Shown: positions 36,506 through 47,881, numbered from the stretch's first letter. The stretch: 64,000 nucleotides of DNA from Gimesia aquarii (GCF_007748175.1 NZ_CP037422.1:4914334-4978333); one strand, 5' to 3'. The notes: generated by a model from the sequence alone, not told the origin. Translations and numbers: made by a program.

Positions 36506-37894
36506 TTAAAAGAGGCCATCGATGATTTCACCTGCAGCAATGGGTGTCGGCCGTGGAAGTCGAGGGAAGTAGGTTTGATGTGAATCAATCCCCATCGCGT
36601 GATAGATTGAAGTGGCAAAGTCTTCTGGACGGTATGGTCGCGTACTGGGCAAGCTTCCTGTTCGATCAGTGGCTCCAATCACAACACCGCGTTGGACCGG
36701 TCCACCCGCCATTAATACGCTACCAGCATTAGGATAATGGTCACGGCCCGATGTGGCATTAATTTTAGGAGTACGGCCGAATTCACCCATCGCCACTACT
36801 AAAGTTGTCTCCAGTAATCCACGCTGATCAAGATCATCCAGTAAAGTAGAAAGCGACATATCTAACTGTGGCAAGTTACCTGGACCCGAATAGCTGTGCC
36901 AGCGTTTATTGCTAGGCATACCGGTGGGACGATTAGAAAACGACATCATGGAATCAAAGAGCCAACCATGATTATCCCAAGTGCCATTTGTTTTGGCGTT
37001 ACCAAATAATCCACCTTGGACTGCCTGATTGATAGTGACAAATCGAGCACCTGCTTCAATCAATCTGCGTGCGAGTAACACGCGGCGACCATAAATATTA
37101 TCGCCATAGCTTTCACGTGTTTGAGGAGATTCTTCATCTAGATTGACTGCTTTTTGCATCGCTCCGCTTGTTAGCATCGCAATTGCTTCTTCTGTAAAGT
37201 TATCAACTGATTCCAGTTGCGAATTTTTCACCGATTGCAATTGACTGAGATTTTCCAATTGTGCCAACATCGAAAGTCGATCTTCAAAACGAATTCTGGA
37301 AAGATTTAGTCCTCCCAGTTCCATTTCCGGTTTTTGGGGATCACCTTTGAGATCGAAGGCAGAGTAGGCAGCGCCTAAATATCCAGGTGGATTGGTATAC
37401 CGCGCTGCCACAGGCAAACCAAGGTGTGGAGGGACACCTTTAACTCGGCTACCCTGTAATGCGGAAATGAGGCAACCAAAATTGGGAAAATACTGTTTTC
37501 CAACAGGGGCAAATCCACTGGCAACATGTTGTGAGCCGGTGAGGTGTGATCCGCTTTTGCCCTGCCAGGACCGAATGATGGCTACCTTGTCCATCCGAGT
37601 TGCCATGAGAGGAAGTTTTTCACTGATGAATGTTCCTGGCACATTCGTGCTGGTTGGTTTCCAGGGACCACGAATCTCTAATGGAGCATCTGGTTTGGGG
37701 TCAAATGTTTCAAAATGACTCGGACCACCGGCCAGGAAAATAAAAATACAGGAAATGTCTGACTTAGTTGAACTCGTAGCAGCCTGAAGTAACTGTGGTA
37801 AATTCAATCCGAACAGCCCGACACCAATCTGCATCGCCTGTCGTCGATTTAATAAGTGAGGGGCGCACATCCCGTTGTAAAACGCATCAGCCAT
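36506..37894 (-). CDS. DUF1501 protein, Tat-exported
   Basis: 462 residues. The N-terminus has a Tat-like region LNRRQAMQIGVGLFGLNLPQLL. Family motifs follow: CIFIFLAGGPSHFETFDPKPDAP, SWQGKSGSHLTGSQHVASG, TWDNHGWLFDSMM, VAMGEFGRTPKIN, GRDHYPNAGSVLMAGGP, and the ending IYHAMGIDSHQTYF...GEIIDGLF. Third DUF1501 copy in the window and, like the one at 23106, without a DUF1549/1553 neighbour. It sits upstream of queC on the same strand with a weak terminator between. Confidence 0.9.
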   Translation of the reverse strand: MADAFYNGMCAPHLLNRRQAMQIGVGLFGLNLPQLLQAATSSTKSDISCIFIFLAGGPSHFETFDPKPDAPLEIRGPWKPTSTNVPGTFISEKLPLMATRMDKVAIIRSWQGKSGSHLTGSQHVASGFAPVGKQYFPNFGCLISALQGSRVKGVPPHLGLPVAARYTNPPGYLGAAYSAFDLKGDPQKPEMELGGLNLSRIRFEDRLSMLAQLENLSQLQSVKNSQLESVDNFTEEAIAMLTSGAMQKAVNLDEESPQTRESYGDNIYGRRVLLARRLIEAGARFVTINQAVQGGLFGNAKTNGTWDNHGWLFDSMMSFSNRPTGMPSNKRWHSYSGPGNLPQLDMSLSTLLDDLDQRGLLETTLVVAMGEFGRTPKINATSGRDHYPNAGSVLMAGGPVQRGVVIGATDRTGSLPSTRPYRPEDFATSIYHAMGIDSHQTYFPRLPRPTPIAAGEIIDGLF

Positions 37895-38063
37895 CTATTC
37901 GACCCATTAGATAACAATGTGGAAGTGAAGCGGTGTGCTTGTACCAATGATTCTATCAAATAAAATCCAATCCGGCCAGATATAGTTTGGCCTGATTGCA
38001 TTTTTGAGGCTTCTGAAATAGTTGCACAGAGATGTATTGAATGTTACATCACGCAGGAGCTTA

Positions 38064-38732
38064 CTAGGGAAGAGTGGGATACTGAGAAATCAGAGCAAGT
38101 CTCGCATAGTAAGTCGGGGATCCTGCATATTGATATCCGAATGGAATAATACGGGGATTATACATGCGATCATAATAACCGAAACCCCTGAATTGGAGAG
38201 AACCAAAAGTAAACGAAGGGCGGTAACCATTATAGTAGAAACTGTGTCCAAAGTATGGCGAGCCATACCAATTGGACCGTATTAGGTCGCTATACATGTA
38301 AAGTGCCGGTGCTGAATATCGGTTTCCATAATAGTAGTTTTGAAACCAGGGAAACGGGTTGTGATAAGTAGAATATCGATTTCGATAGGCGACTCGATTG
38401 TTAGCACGGTGACGTGGATGATTGCATTGGGAGCACTCTGGCACTTCTGCTACAGCAGGAATTGTACGCGGTTCAATTTCAATTAAATTGGTTGCATTGA
38501 CAGGAGCGTTGGTGAGTATAGAGTCGTTCGATGAACCAAAATTGATTTCTCGAGTGGCGTAAGAATTCAAGCCGGGGGCTGGTGAAATCTGAACGGTCCA
38601 GATTTGAGCTCTGTCGGTTTCTGTTGACACGTTTTCTGGTTTGGTTACTTCATTCGCGGCGAGAGTGTCGTTCGCAAAGCAGTTAAACAGGATCAACCCG
38701 ACACCAATACTAAATGTCAATAGATTTTTCAT
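38064..38732 (-). CDS. Exported Tyr/Asn/Arg-rich protein, function unknown
   Basis: 222 residues with a signal peptide (about 1-25). Mature part: a variable linker, CSQC in PECSQCNHPRH, then a low-complexity tail very rich in Tyr, Asn, Pro and Phe (NYYYGNRYSAPALYMYSD, FGHSFYYNGYRPSFTFG). Such tails occur in surface or matrix proteins. I recognise no domain. The gene is alone between the DUF1501 gene and argH. Confidence 0.6.
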   Translation of the reverse strand: MKNLLTFSIGVGLILFNCFANDTLAANEVTKPENVSTETDRAQIWTVQISPAPGLNSYATREINFGSSNDSILTNAPVNATNLIEIEPRTIPAVAEVPECSQCNHPRHRANNRVAYRNRYSTYHNPFPWFQNYYYGNRYSAPALYMYSDLIRSNWYGSPYFGHSFYYNGYRPSFTFGSLQFRGFGYYDRMYNPRIIPFGYQYAGSPTYYARLALISQYPTLP

Positions 38733-39011
38733 AGCAGGTACTTTGAACTTAGTGAGATATACAACTGATTTTTTGATGTTATCACGATAAAATGACTATT
38801 TTCTATCCTAGAGAGCCAGATAGACCATTTACCAATAAAATTCCCAATTCTAGCTCGAAAATGCATAAATTATCCTGACATACGCACTCAGGAGTCATGG
38901 TGGCTTGATGGATTGTTCTTAGCTGATTAATCTGCCTATGCATAACCTGTATTGTAGTAGAGGTTATAAAAACTTACACATTCACATTTAGAGATGAAGT
39001 GGAGAAACAAC

Positions 39012-40391
39012 GTGGCCGCAAAAGCCTGGGGAGGACGATTTCAACAGCAGACTGATGCACGCGTTGAAGCATTTACAGAATCAATTAGCTTTGACAGCCG
39101 ACTGGCACCTGTCGACATTAAAGGGTCGCAGGCGCACGCACAAATGCTTGCCAAGGTTGGATTAATTTCCGACGAGGAATGCCAACAGATTTTAGAGGTT
39201 CTGACGCAAATCGGAGTTGAGATTGAGCAAGGTCAATTTGAGTTTCGATTTGATCTCGAAGATATTCACATGCATATCGAAAGTGCTTTAATTGAGCGTG
39301 TCGGTGATATCGGTCGTAAGTTGCATACAGCACGCAGCCGTAACGATCAAGTATCGACAGACCTGAAGCTTTACACGCGAGAAGCCATTCATCGAATCGA
39401 TTCACTTCTCAAAGACTTGCAGGTTGCTTTTGTTGAACGTTTTGAACGAGACCAGGATTTAGTGCTTCCCGGCTTTACGCACTTGCAGCGCGCACAACCT
39501 GTGAAGGCCGCCCATTACTGGTTCGCATATTGCGAAAAGTTTGATCGGGATCGCCAACGTCTGCAGGATTGTTTGAAACGAGTGAATGTTTCTCCTTTAG
39601 GGGGGGCCGCGCTTGCCGGAACATCACTCCCCATCGATCGACAATATACAGCTCAATTATTGGAATTCACAGATGTTGCCCGGAATAGTTTAGATATTTC
39701 CAGTGATCGAGACTATCTGGCTGAGTTTTGTTTCTGTATGGCACTGGTTGCGACTCATCTCAGTAACTGGGCGGAAGAATGGATTGCCTGGTTTTCGACT
39801 GAATTTGGTTTTATCAAGCTTCCCGATGCATTTACCACTGGTTCATCTATCATGCCACAAAAACGAAATCCGGATGTACTGGAATTGATTCGGGGAAAGT
39901 CGGCTCGTCCGATTGCTGATGTCCAGCAGATCTTGGTTTTGTTAAAGGGGCTGCCGATGGCGTATAACCGAGATATGCAGGAAGACAAGCTGGCGCTGTT
40001 TGATTCATATGATACCGTTGCCGCGTGCTTGGAGTTAGCAGCTGCGATGGTCGAAGGAGCAGAGCTGCAACAGGAAACGATTGCTGCCAAGCTGGAAGAT
40101 GGCTTCCTCGACGCAACCGCTTTAATGGAGTATTTGATTAAAAAAGGAACACCGATGAGAACTGGCCACGGAATTGTCGGGAAACTAGTCGCATTATGCG
40201 AATCGCGTCAATCTCGATTGGTTGATCTCTCTCTCGAAGAACTGCAACAAGCTTGTCCACAAATTGAGGATGATATATATCAAATTTTGGGGGCACGAAA
40301 TGCGATGGCAGCACTTTGTAGCTTTGGTTCCGGGGGTGAGGAACCAGTGAATGAGCAATGGCAATACTGGAAAGAAAAACTCGGTATATAA
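39012..40391 (+). CDS. argH: Argininosuccinate lyase
   Basis: 459 residues from the GTG at 39012, chosen because GGAG lies 7 bases upstream and AAKAWGGRF is the usual ArgH start; an ATG at 38994 would add six residues. Catalyses the last step of arginine synthesis (argininosuccinate to arginine and fumarate) as a cytoplasmic tetramer. Signature [12 protein letters not shown] at 277-288 with the flexible loop Ser; [16 protein letters not shown] and THLQRAQPV are the other conserved blocks. No other arg gene is adjacent. Confidence 0.97.
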   Translation: MAAKAWGGRFQQQTDARVEAFTESISFDSRLAPVDIKGSQAHAQMLAKVGLISDEECQQILEVLTQIGVEIEQGQFEFRFDLEDIHMHIESALIERVGDIGRKLHTARSRNDQVSTDLKLYTREAIHRIDSLLKDLQVAFVERFERDQDLVLPGFTHLQRAQPVKAAHYWFAYCEKFDRDRQRLQDCLKRVNVSPLGGAALAGTSLPIDRQYTAQLLEFTDVARNSLDISSDRDYLAEFCFCMALVATHLSNWAEEWIAWFSTEFGFIKLPDAFTTGSSIMPQKRNPDVLELIRGKSARPIADVQQILVLLKGLPMAYNRDMQEDKLALFDSYDTVAACLELAAAMVEGAELQQETIAAKLEDGFLDATALMEYLIKKGTPMRTGHGIVGKLVALCESRQSRLVDLSLEELQQACPQIEDDIYQILGARNAMAALCSFGSGGEEPVNEQWQYWKEKLGI

Positions 40392-40450
40392 ATACACGTT
40401 GAATTGCTCTTTGTATTCCTTTGGTTTTGCAGAGCTTCCATTTTAAGTTT

Positions 40451-41254
40451 ATGAGAAATATCAAATTAACGCTGGCCTATGATGGATCAGAGTTTGCCGG
40501 TTGGCAAGTTCAGCCCAATGGTCTCTCGGTTCAAGCCTGTGTGGAAACAGCAATTGAGAAGCTGACTCAGCAGAAAAGTGGAGTGCTGGTTGCGGGGCGA
40601 ACGGATGCTGGCGTACATGCTTTAGGGCAGGTTGCTAACTTTCAAACAGAGTCTTCCATTCCATGTAAAAATATTCTATCAGGCTTGCAGCGTTTTTTGC
40701 CAGACAGTATCTGTATACGAAAAGTTGATGAAGTTGATGCCGAATTTCATGCGACTTATTCTGCGGTTCAAAAACGTTATCGATATGTGATCCATAATAC
40801 GGCAATTGTTTATCCTTTTTTGAGACGATATGTTTGCGAATTTGGAAGACCGCTTGATTCAGATGGAATGCACACAGCAGGTCAGCATCTATTGGGAATG
40901 CATGATTTTCGTTGCTTCGAATCTCATTTTCCTAATAAAGCGACAAGTGTACGAACCATTAAAGAATTGACAGTTCAGAGGACATCTGTCTGGCCAGTTT
41001 GGAATGAAGGCAGGCTACAGCAGACTACTGATAGAAATTCTGCTCAGGGTGAATTTATCACAATCGATATTGTTGCAGATGGCTTTTTATACAATATGGT
41101 TCGTGCGATTGTCGGAACGTTATTAGAAGTGGGAGTCGGACGTTGGTCACCCGGTGATGTACAGAAAATTCTTAACTCTCTCGACCGTTCTCAGGCTGGA
41201 GCCACGGCACCTGCGAATGGTTTATATCTGGTTCAGGTTGACTATGAAGGATGA
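40451..41254 (+). CDS. truA: tRNA pseudouridine(38-40) synthase
   Basis: 267 residues from the ATG at 40451 (a TTG at 40421 is also in frame but puts unrelated residues before the conserved start RNIKLTLAYDGSEFAGWQ). Catalytic Asp is D52 in AGRTDAGVHALGQVANF. Later motifs: KRYRYVIHN, YVCEFGRPLD, FRCFESHFPN and GFLYNMVRAIVGTLLEVG, all TruA-typical. It modifies uridines 38-40 in the anticodon arm. It follows argH by about 60 bases and may be read from the same transcript. Confidence 0.95.
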   Translation: MRNIKLTLAYDGSEFAGWQVQPNGLSVQACVETAIEKLTQQKSGVLVAGRTDAGVHALGQVANFQTESSIPCKNILSGLQRFLPDSICIRKVDEVDAEFHATYSAVQKRYRYVIHNTAIVYPFLRRYVCEFGRPLDSDGMHTAGQHLLGMHDFRCFESHFPNKATSVRTIKELTVQRTSVWPVWNEGRLQQTTDRNSAQGEFITIDIVADGFLYNMVRAIVGTLLEVGVGRWSPGDVQKILNSLDRSQAGATAPANGLYLVQVDYEG

Positions 41255-41383
41255 TTTTTTCAAATTACGTTTGATCCGTTTTACCTGAGAATTCGTTTCA
41301 GCAGTAACCGACTTTATTTTAATTCGTAAGATATAGCTTCCTTACACTATTTGATCTTGATTGATACAGAGTCTGGAAAGTGA

Positions 41384-42562
41384 ATGATGAGTCAACAACC
41401 CCCTCCTTTGCCTCCGGATAACGCAGAAGAGCCCATTTTTTTGGAGGAATCGTTTGTAGGGGGTGGACAGCAAATCGACGATGAAAATGGTCGAATTTTT
41501 CCCTGTGAAGGCTGTGGCGCTGACCTGGTGTTTCATATTAAAACTCAAAGTTTGAAGTGCCGACATTGTGGATTCGAAAAAAAGATTGGATTCTCTGACG
41601 AAGAAGTAGTGGAAGAGCAGGATTTTTATGGCATGCTCGCTCATTTAACAGAACTGAGAGAGCAGCAGGCTGAAGGAGATGAAGAAGAAAAACGCGAAGT
41701 ACAATGTGAAAGTTGTGGTGCTACACTGCTTTTTGTGGATACGATGACCAGTTCTGAATGCCCTTATTGTACTTCGCCGATTCAGTTAGAGAATGTTCAT
41801 ACCTGCGAAAAACGTGTTCCCGTTGATGCAGTGTTGCCGTTTCAAGTAGAGCAGCAGACTGCGCGACAAAATTTAAGCGACTGGGTAAAATCACTTTGGT
41901 TTGCACCAAATGATTTTGTCGCCAAGGGAGCTGAGGGAACGTTTCATGGTGTTTACCTGCCTTATTTCACTTTTGATTCCATGACCAGTACACATTATAC
42001 CGGCCAGCGGGGTGAGTATTATTACGTAACAGTTGGTAGTGGAAAGAATCGACGCACTGTACGTCGTACGCGTTGGTATCCCGCCTCTGGTTCTTTTCAG
42101 CGTTTTTTTGATGATGTTGTGATTCTGGCTTCACGCGGTTTGCCACGAAAACTGATTCGGGAGTTGGAACCGTTTCCAATGCAGTTACTCGTTCCTTTTC
42201 GTCATGCACTGTTGGCCGGGTTTACTGCCCGGACTTATGATGTCGAGTTAGATGATGGTTTTATATTGGGCAAAGAGCGGATTGATGCTGCCATTTATTC
42301 CGATGTCTGCAGTCGGATTGGTGGCGACACTCAGCGAGTCAGTTCAGTACAAAGCCAGTATGATGCGATCACTTATAAGCACCTCTTGTTGCCCCTTTGG
42401 CTGATGACCTATAAATATAAGGACAAGCTCTATCAAGTCGCCGTCAATGCGGCGACAGGGGAGGTACATGGGGAGCGTCCTTATAGTTGGGTGAAAATTC
42501 TGCTGGCATCACTGGCTGCGGGTGCTTTAGTGCTCGGTGGTTTCGCTCTTGCCAATCAATGA
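41384..42562 (+). CDS. Twin zinc-ribbon protein with C-terminal membrane anchor, function unknown
   Basis: 392 residues. Two zinc ribbons are visible: C41-EG-C44 with C59-RH-C62, and C108-ES-C111 with C126-PY-C129, joined by a glutamate-rich helix. A domain of about 220 residues follows (VPVDAVLPFQVEQQTARQNLSDWVKSLWFAPNDF, GVYLPYFTFDSMTSTHYTGQRGEYYY), then one membrane helix at about 374-390. Similar proteins have been annotated vaguely as zinc-ribbon or helicase-like, but no helicase motifs are present. The protein is probably tail-anchored in the membrane with the ribbons in the cytoplasm. Monocistronic. Confidence 0.75.
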   Translation: MMSQQPPPLPPDNAEEPIFLEESFVGGGQQIDDENGRIFPCEGCGADLVFHIKTQSLKCRHCGFEKKIGFSDEEVVEEQDFYGMLAHLTELREQQAEGDEEEKREVQCESCGATLLFVDTMTSSECPYCTSPIQLENVHTCEKRVPVDAVLPFQVEQQTARQNLSDWVKSLWFAPNDFVAKGAEGTFHGVYLPYFTFDSMTSTHYTGQRGEYYYVTVGSGKNRRTVRRTRWYPASGSFQRFFDDVVILASRGLPRKLIRELEPFPMQLLVPFRHALLAGFTARTYDVELDDGFILGKERIDAAIYSDVCSRIGGDTQRVSSVQSQYDAITYKHLLLPLWLMTYKYKDKLYQVAVNAATGEVHGERPYSWVKILLASLAAGALVLGGFALANQ

Positions 42563-42729
42563 GCATGATCTCAGATTTTCCAATCAAAAGTGCTTTCAGA
42601 TGTAGAATTAGCGATTTCGGCTACTTTGTGCCTTTATTCACTCCCCAATTCTTGCGAGTCTCCAGAAATTAGAAACTGTTGCTTCGGGACGGTTGCCGAT
42701 CAGCCAGAGGCTAGTTAAAAAACAGTCAA

Positions 42730-42735
42730 TATAAT
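42730..42735 (+). promoter_or_regulatory. -10-like TATAAT upstream of mdh
   Basis: Perfect TATAAT 53 bases before the mdh ATG; no good -35 is seen at 16-18 bases upstream, so tentative. Confidence 0.25.
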
Positions 42736-42787
42736 GCTTTTAAGTACGTTCATTGAGCAAAATACATTGTTAAGGAGTGATTAAGAG

Positions 42788-43780
42788 ATGAACCATCCAA
42801 TTCGAGTTGCGGTGACAGGCGCCGCTGGCCAAATAGGTTACGCAATGTTGTTTCGTCTGGCATCAGGGGAAATTTTTGGTCCCAATCAGCCTGTAATTCT
42901 GCATCTCGTGGAAGTTCCGCCCGTTCTGTCGGCTTTAGATGGTGTCGAGATGGAATTGGAAGACTGTGCTTTCCCTACTTTAGCAGGAGTTGTGAAAGCA
43001 GACAGTGATCATCTGGAAGATGCGTTTGCCGATTGTAATTTCGTAATCTGTGTCGGAAGTATTCCTCGAAAAGCGGGGATGGAACGTGGCGATTTGATTC
43101 GCATCAACGGCCCCATTTTCACAAGTACAGGACAAGCAATCCAGGCGGCAGCAGCAGACGATGTTCGAGTTGTCGTCGTCGGAAATCCTTGTAATACAAA
43201 CTGCCTGATTGCGATGCATAATGCTCCCAAGGTTCCGCGCGACCGCTGGTATGCAATGACTCGTCTGGATCAGAACCGAGCGGTCTCCCAGATTGCCAAC
43301 AAAGCAGGGCAGCCTGTTTCCGCTGTAAAAAATATGAATATCTGGGGAAATCATTCAGCAACACAATTCCCTGATTTTTATCATGCAACGATTCATGGAA
43401 ATCCCGTGCCTGAGATTATTGAAGACCATGACTGGTTACGTGGTGAATTTATTGAAACCGTGCAGAAACGCGGAGCAGCTGTGATTCAGGCACGTGGTGC
43501 TTCCAGTGCAGCTTCAGCAGCAAATGCCGCTTTGGATACGATCAAAAGCATCATTACTCCTACAAAGTTAGGCGAGAGCTTCAGTGCGGCAGTCTGTAGC
43601 GATGGGAGTTATGGTGTTGATGAAGGGTTGATCTGTGGATATCCATTGACCAGTGATGGATCAACTTGGAAAATCGTGGAAGGGATTGAGCATGATGATT
43701 TTGCTCAGGATAAATTTACTGCGACTTTACAGGAATTACGAGATGAGCGCGATGTCGTTCGTGATCTATTGCCTGAATAA
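42788..43780 (+). CDS. mdh: Malate dehydrogenase
   Basis: 330 residues of the MDH type 2 (cytosolic-like) family, which oxidises malate to oxaloacetate with NAD in the TCA cycle. N-terminal Rossmann motif [21 protein letters not shown], then [18 protein letters not shown] (substrate Arg), [28 protein letters not shown] and catalytic His in [17 protein letters not shown] precedes the ATG by 12 bases. It is followed by a strong hairpin and then bioA; the two are probably separate units. Confidence 0.95.
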   Translation: MNHPIRVAVTGAAGQIGYAMLFRLASGEIFGPNQPVILHLVEVPPVLSALDGVEMELEDCAFPTLAGVVKADSDHLEDAFADCNFVICVGSIPRKAGMERGDLIRINGPIFTSTGQAIQAAAADDVRVVVVGNPCNTNCLIAMHNAPKVPRDRWYAMTRLDQNRAVSQIANKAGQPVSAVKNMNIWGNHSATQFPDFYHATIHGNPVPEIIEDHDWLRGEFIETVQKRGAAVIQARGASSAASAANAALDTIKSIITPTKLGESFSAAVCSDGSYGVDEGLICGYPLTSDGSTWKIVEGIEHDDFAQDKFTATLQELRDERDVVRDLLPE

Positions 43781-43803
43781 TCTATGAACGATATTAGATT
43801 AGT

Positions 43804-43841
43804 GAAAGAGTCACAGTCATTTGACGTGGCTCTTTCTGTTT
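43804..43841 (+). terminator. Terminator after mdh
   Basis: GAAAGAGTCA (43804-43813) pairs with TGGCTCTTTC (43827-43836) over ten positions with one G-U pair, loop of 13 bases, followed by TGTTTAT. Located 24 bases after the mdh stop. Confidence 0.55.
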
Positions 43842-43878
43842 ATACCAAATAGAAAAATGAGAATCGGTCGAATCTATC

Positions 43879-45246
43879 ATGCACTCGGAAGAATTACGAA
43901 AAATCGATAATGAACATGTTTGGCATCCTTTCACACAGATGAAAACGCATCGGGATGAAAACGTGCCTATGATCGAATCCGGAGAAGGTTTCTTTTTGAA
44001 AGATAATGAAGGGCGCGCTTATCTGGATGGTGTTTCCTCACTTTGGTGTAACGTGCATGGCCATCGTGTTCCAGAAATCGATCAGGCGATTCGAGAGCAA
44101 TTGGACAAAATCGCGCACACGACTTTATTAGGGCTGGCGAGTGTTCCATCTATCGAGTTAGCAAGCGAGTTAGTAAAGAGAACTCCAGAGAAACTGACGA
44201 AAGTATTTTATTCTGACAGTGGTTCGACAGCCGTTGAAATCGCATTGAAAATGGCGTTTCAATATCATGCACAGAAACAGACTCCTGATGATCAACCTCG
44301 AGATTTATTTGCCTGTATGCAGCATGCCTATCATGGTGATACCATTGGTTCTGTCAGCGTAGGAGGAATTTCAATTTTTCATGAGATTTTCGGTAGCTTA
44401 TTGTTTGAATCAATACAAGTGCCCTGTCCGACGGCGTTTCACTGTCCTGAAGGATATTCAGAATCAAGTTACCTGGAATATTGTGATCAGGAGTTGGAAC
44501 GATTGGTTACAGCGAATCACCAGAGATTGGCTGCTTTTATTATTGAGCCGTTAGTGCAAGGTGCGGCGGGGATGCTGATGCACCCTCCCGGTTACTTAAG
44601 GCGTGTGCGTGAATTGACCGCTCGATACGGAATTCCGCTCATTGCCGATGAAGTAGCCGTTGGTCTGGGACGTACTGGAACGATGTTTGCCTGTGAGCAG
44701 GAAGACGTAGCTCCTGATTTTCTTTGTCTGGCGAAAGGTATCACTGGAGGCTATCTACCTCTGGCAGTGACGATGGCGACAGATGAAATTTTTAATGCGT
44801 TTGAAGGAGCACCCGAAGATTACAAGACATTTTTCCATGGCCATACCTATACTGGTAATTCTCTTGCCTGCGCAGCCGCTCTTGCGACTTTAAAATTATT
44901 CGATACTCAACAGACTCTCGAAAATGTTAAAGAGAATACTGAAATTTTATCTCACCGATTGGCTGAACTACAAGATCACCCGCACGTGGGCGAAATCCGT
45001 CAAAAAGGAGTGATGGTGGGGATCGAACTGGTGTCAGACCGAGAAACAAAAGCAGCTTTTCCTATGGGCAGGCGAGTCGGGCATCAAGTGACCTTGGCTG
45101 CCAGAAAGAATGGAGTGATTGTTCGCCCGTTGGGAGATGTCGTCGTTCTGATGCCCGCACCTGGCATGCCTGCCGAATTAATCCATCAACTTTGTGATGT
45201 TGTGTTTTCAGCCATTGATGAAGTGATCAGTTTGCAGGTTGCGTAG
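43879..45246 (+). CDS. bioA: Adenosylmethionine-8-amino-7-oxononanoate aminotransferase
   Basis: 455 residues, PLP aminotransferase class [14 protein letters not shown] (14-24) is diagnostic for BioA, which converts KAPA to DAPA with SAM in biotin synthesis. PLP lysine K286 in [14 protein letters not shown]257 in [16 protein letters not shown], and [13 protein letters not shown] are seen. No other biotin gene adjoins it. It converges with the membrane protein gene at 45271. Confidence 0.95.
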   Translation: MHSEELRKIDNEHVWHPFTQMKTHRDENVPMIESGEGFFLKDNEGRAYLDGVSSLWCNVHGHRVPEIDQAIREQLDKIAHTTLLGLASVPSIELASELVKRTPEKLTKVFYSDSGSTAVEIALKMAFQYHAQKQTPDDQPRDLFACMQHAYHGDTIGSVSVGGISIFHEIFGSLLFESIQVPCPTAFHCPEGYSESSYLEYCDQELERLVTANHQRLAAFIIEPLVQGAAGMLMHPPGYLRRVRELTARYGIPLIADEVAVGLGRTGTMFACEQEDVAPDFLCLAKGITGGYLPLAVTMATDEIFNAFEGAPEDYKTFFHGHTYTGNSLACAAALATLKLFDTQQTLENVKENTEILSHRLAELQDHPHVGEIRQKGVMVGIELVSDRETKAAFPMGRRVGHQVTLAARKNGVIVRPLGDVVVLMPAPGMPAELIHQLCDVVFSAIDEVISLQVA

Positions 45247-45270
45247 AGCAATACAGAAGTGATGCTGGTA

Positions 45271-46362
45271 TTAGGAATTCTTAGGCTCATCTTTGTCAGG
45301 GGATGGTTCAGATGAAGGAGGCGCTTGCTGTTCCATCTGCTTAAGTACATCTTTGATGTCCACTGTTTTTATGTCTTTTAAGCTCTCCAGTGAAATATCT
45401 GATTGTTGTATGAGCTTGGCTGTTTTGCTATAGGCAAATTTTTGATCATTGATTGAAAATCTCCAAACCATAAACGCCAGTGTAATACTAATGATCAAAA
45501 AGAGACTGATCATGTATTTTGCTGCCCCAGAAGAAGAACGGGTTTGTGTTTTCGATGGAGGAAACCAGCGAATTTGTCGTGCGATCAATAAAGGTGCTGT
45601 TTGTAGTTTACCTGCCGCTGATGGATAGCCATATTTTTTAAAATAGTAACCAGTAATCTGTATGGAGGGCATTTCTTTGAGATTGTCACCTCGGGGAATT
45701 CCTTCTGGAAGTTGGGCGCAGAGCACACGCCAAGGATGAGTTCCGGAATCTTTTGAAAAAAACCAGCCTTCATAGAGCGATTGGATTCCATAGGAATTTT
45801 TACTAACTGGCAAAGAAGTGAGTTTTTTGAGTCGTCCTTTCACTGTCATGAGTTGACCACGATATTTGGATGATTCCGTCATCAAAACAACGAAGGGCGG
45901 TGCAGGTTCAGCCGATTGTTCTAAAACATTCTGCGGAATTGAAGCGGCTTTTGCGAGTAGATAATAGAGCGCCCCGGCTTCATGATTGCGGATACCAAGT
46001 GTGCTATCAGAAACAGATTTCAGAATTTTGGGATCAATTTGTACATCATATTCCCCATTTTTTAGTTGCGTTTTGACTGTTTCTGGAACATTGATTTCAG
46101 GCTTGGGTTCTGATCGAAACTCATCAGGTTTTAGTTCCGATTCTTGTTTAACACTAAAATCAATTTCACGATTAGGAATATCAGTTTGCTGATTGGTAGC
46201 CTCATTCTCTGGACGACCAGTTAACCAGTACCAGTTACTGGGTTTGGATGCAAAATGCATTGCTATAAAAATAACACCAATCGCGGCGACCAGTCTGAAA
46301 AGTCGAACTTGATCGCGACGGCTGAAGTAGGAAGGCGTAGTAGATCGTTTATGAAACCGCAT
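45271..46362 (-). CDS. Membrane protein with two TM segments, function unknown
   Basis: 363 residues. One membrane helix near the N-terminus (about 22-42, LFRLVAAIGVIFIAMHFA), a charged linker rich in E/P (about 55-115), a soluble region of about 160 residues (VLMTESSKYRGQLMTVKGRLKKL, ITGYYFKKYGYPSAAGKLQTAPLLIARQIRW), a second helix (about 285-305), and a glutamine/proline tail (EQQAPPSSEPSPDKDEP). The middle region could be a small OB-like or beta domain. Neighbouring lpd starts 89 bases upstream on the same strand. No family recognised. Confidence 0.7.
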   Translation of the reverse strand: MRFHKRSTTPSYFSRRDQVRLFRLVAAIGVIFIAMHFASKPSNWYWLTGRPENEATNQQTDIPNREIDFSVKQESELKPDEFRSEPKPEINVPETVKTQLKNGEYDVQIDPKILKSVSDSTLGIRNHEAGALYYLLAKAASIPQNVLEQSAEPAPPFVVLMTESSKYRGQLMTVKGRLKKLTSLPVSKNSYGIQSLYEGWFFSKDSGTHPWRVLCAQLPEGIPRGDNLKEMPSIQITGYYFKKYGYPSAAGKLQTAPLLIARQIRWFPPSKTQTRSSSGAAKYMISLFLIISITLAFMVWRFSINDQKFAYSKTAKLIQQSDISLESLKDIKTVDIKDVLKQMEQQAPPSSEPSPDKDEPKNS

Positions 46363-46450
46363 TCATCAACGCCTTTTTCTCGTTCCTTTTTTGATTTTTA
46401 TATTTCAATAGCCACTCATACCTATTGAATAAAAACGAATGGATTCGATA

Positions 46451-47881
46451 TTACTTTTTTCGCTTTGGTTTATACATATGGGTGGCTTGTCCAATGAAAC
46501 CTTCGGCAGCTTCCATCATGGTTTCAGAAAGCGTGGGATGAGCATGGATGCTTTCAGCAACATCCTCTGCAACCGCTGCCATTTCAACTGCCATAACTCC
46601 TTCTGCGATCAGCTCCCCTGCGCCGGGGCCCACGATTCCAACTCCGAGGACACGTCCCTTTTTCTTTTCGAAGATCATTTTCGTAAGTCCTTCCGTGCGG
46701 CCCAGCGTTTGTGCTCGTCCTGAGGCAGCCCAGGGGAACCGGGTAATTTCCACATCGAGTCCCTGATCTTTCGCCTCTTGTTCAGTGATACCACACCAGG
46801 CGATCTCGGGGTCGGTAAAGACAACTGCGGGAATTGCAATGTTGTCAAACTGAGCTGGTTCACCGGCAATCGTTTCGATGGCTACTTTCGCTTCACGAGT
46901 TGCTTTGTGTGCCAGCATGGGTTCACCGGCGATATCTCCAATAACAAAAATATGAGGCTCAGCTGTCCGCTGATTGGCATCGTGTTTAATGAATCCTCGC
47001 TCGTCGAGTTCTAGTTTGGTATTTTCGAGACCAATTCCTTTATTGTTAGGTCGACGTCCAATCGAAATCAGTACCCGGTCGAATGTTTGTTGAGGTTCGA
47101 CCCCTTCACCCGATAAGTCTGCAATAATCCCGCTACTATCTGGGGTGAGCTTCTCAACTTTGGTATTCAAGTGAATTGCGGTAAAGCTCTCAGCCAATCG
47201 TTTTTGTAGAGGTCTTACCAAGTCGCGGTCTGCTCCTGGAAGTAACCCATCAGTCATTTCGACAACAGTAACCTGTGAGCCAAGAGCTGCGTAGACGCTA
47301 CCCATTTCAAGACCAATGTATCCACCACCTACGACTAGTAATTTATCGGGCACATCGGCTAATTCGAGAGCCCCCGTTGAATCCATGATTCGAGGATCAT
47401 CAAGATCAAATACAGGAGGAACTGCTGGAGAAGAGCCTGTGGCAACAACTGCATGTTTAAAACTAATCATTTCCGTCGTGCCATCTGGCTTCAAGACTTC
47501 AACGGAATGTGAGTCGTGAAAACGTCCAAATCCTTTCACGATTTCTACATGACGTGCGCCCGCGAGTTGAGAGATACCTCCCGTCAATTGTGTGACTACT
47601 TTGGTTTTGAACTCACGTAATTTATCAAGATCAATTTCGGGTTTTTGAAAAGAAACTCCCCAGGCAGAAGATTCTTTGGTTTCATTAATGAGTTTGGCAA
47701 TGTGTAAAAGCGCTTTGGAAGGAATACAACCACGATTCAGGCAGACACCACCAGGGGCCACATCATCATTGACCATGATGACTTTGAAGCCCTTATCTGC
47801 GGCATCGAATGCAGCAGGGTAACCGCCGGGACCACCGCCGATGACCACAATATCTGTTTCTCTGGTTGCTGATCCAGGCAT
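46451..47881 (-). CDS. lpdA: Dihydrolipoyl dehydrogenase (E3)
   Basis: 476 residues, FAD flavoprotein that re-oxidises dihydrolipoyl groups of the pyruvate dehydrogenase complex. FAD motif [17 protein letters not shown] (14-30), redox-active disulphide C47-LNRG-C52 in [20 protein letters not shown] motif [19 protein letters not shown], the C-terminal [17 protein letters not shown] with the catalytic His-Glu pair. Last gene of the E1-E2-E3 operon on the minus strand. Confidence 0.97.
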   Translation of the reverse strand: MPGSATRETDIVVIGGGPGGYPAAFDAADKGFKVIMVNDDVAPGGVCLNRGCIPSKALLHIAKLINETKESSAWGVSFQKPEIDLDKLREFKTKVVTQLTGGISQLAGARHVEIVKGFGRFHDSHSVEVLKPDGTTEMISFKHAVVATGSSPAVPPVFDLDDPRIMDSTGALELADVPDKLLVVGGGYIGLEMGSVYAALGSQVTVVEMTDGLLPGADRDLVRPLQKRLAESFTAIHLNTKVEKLTPDSSGIIADLSGEGVEPQQTFDRVLISIGRRPNNKGIGLENTKLELDERGFIKHDANQRTAEPHIFVIGDIAGEPMLAHKATREAKVAIETIAGEPAQFDNIAIPAVVFTDPEIAWCGITEQEAKDQGLDVEITRFPWAASGRAQTLGRTEGLTKMIFEKKKGRVLGVGIVGPGAGELIAEGVMAVEMAAVAEDVAESIHAHPTLSETMMEAAEGFIGQATHMYKPKRKK

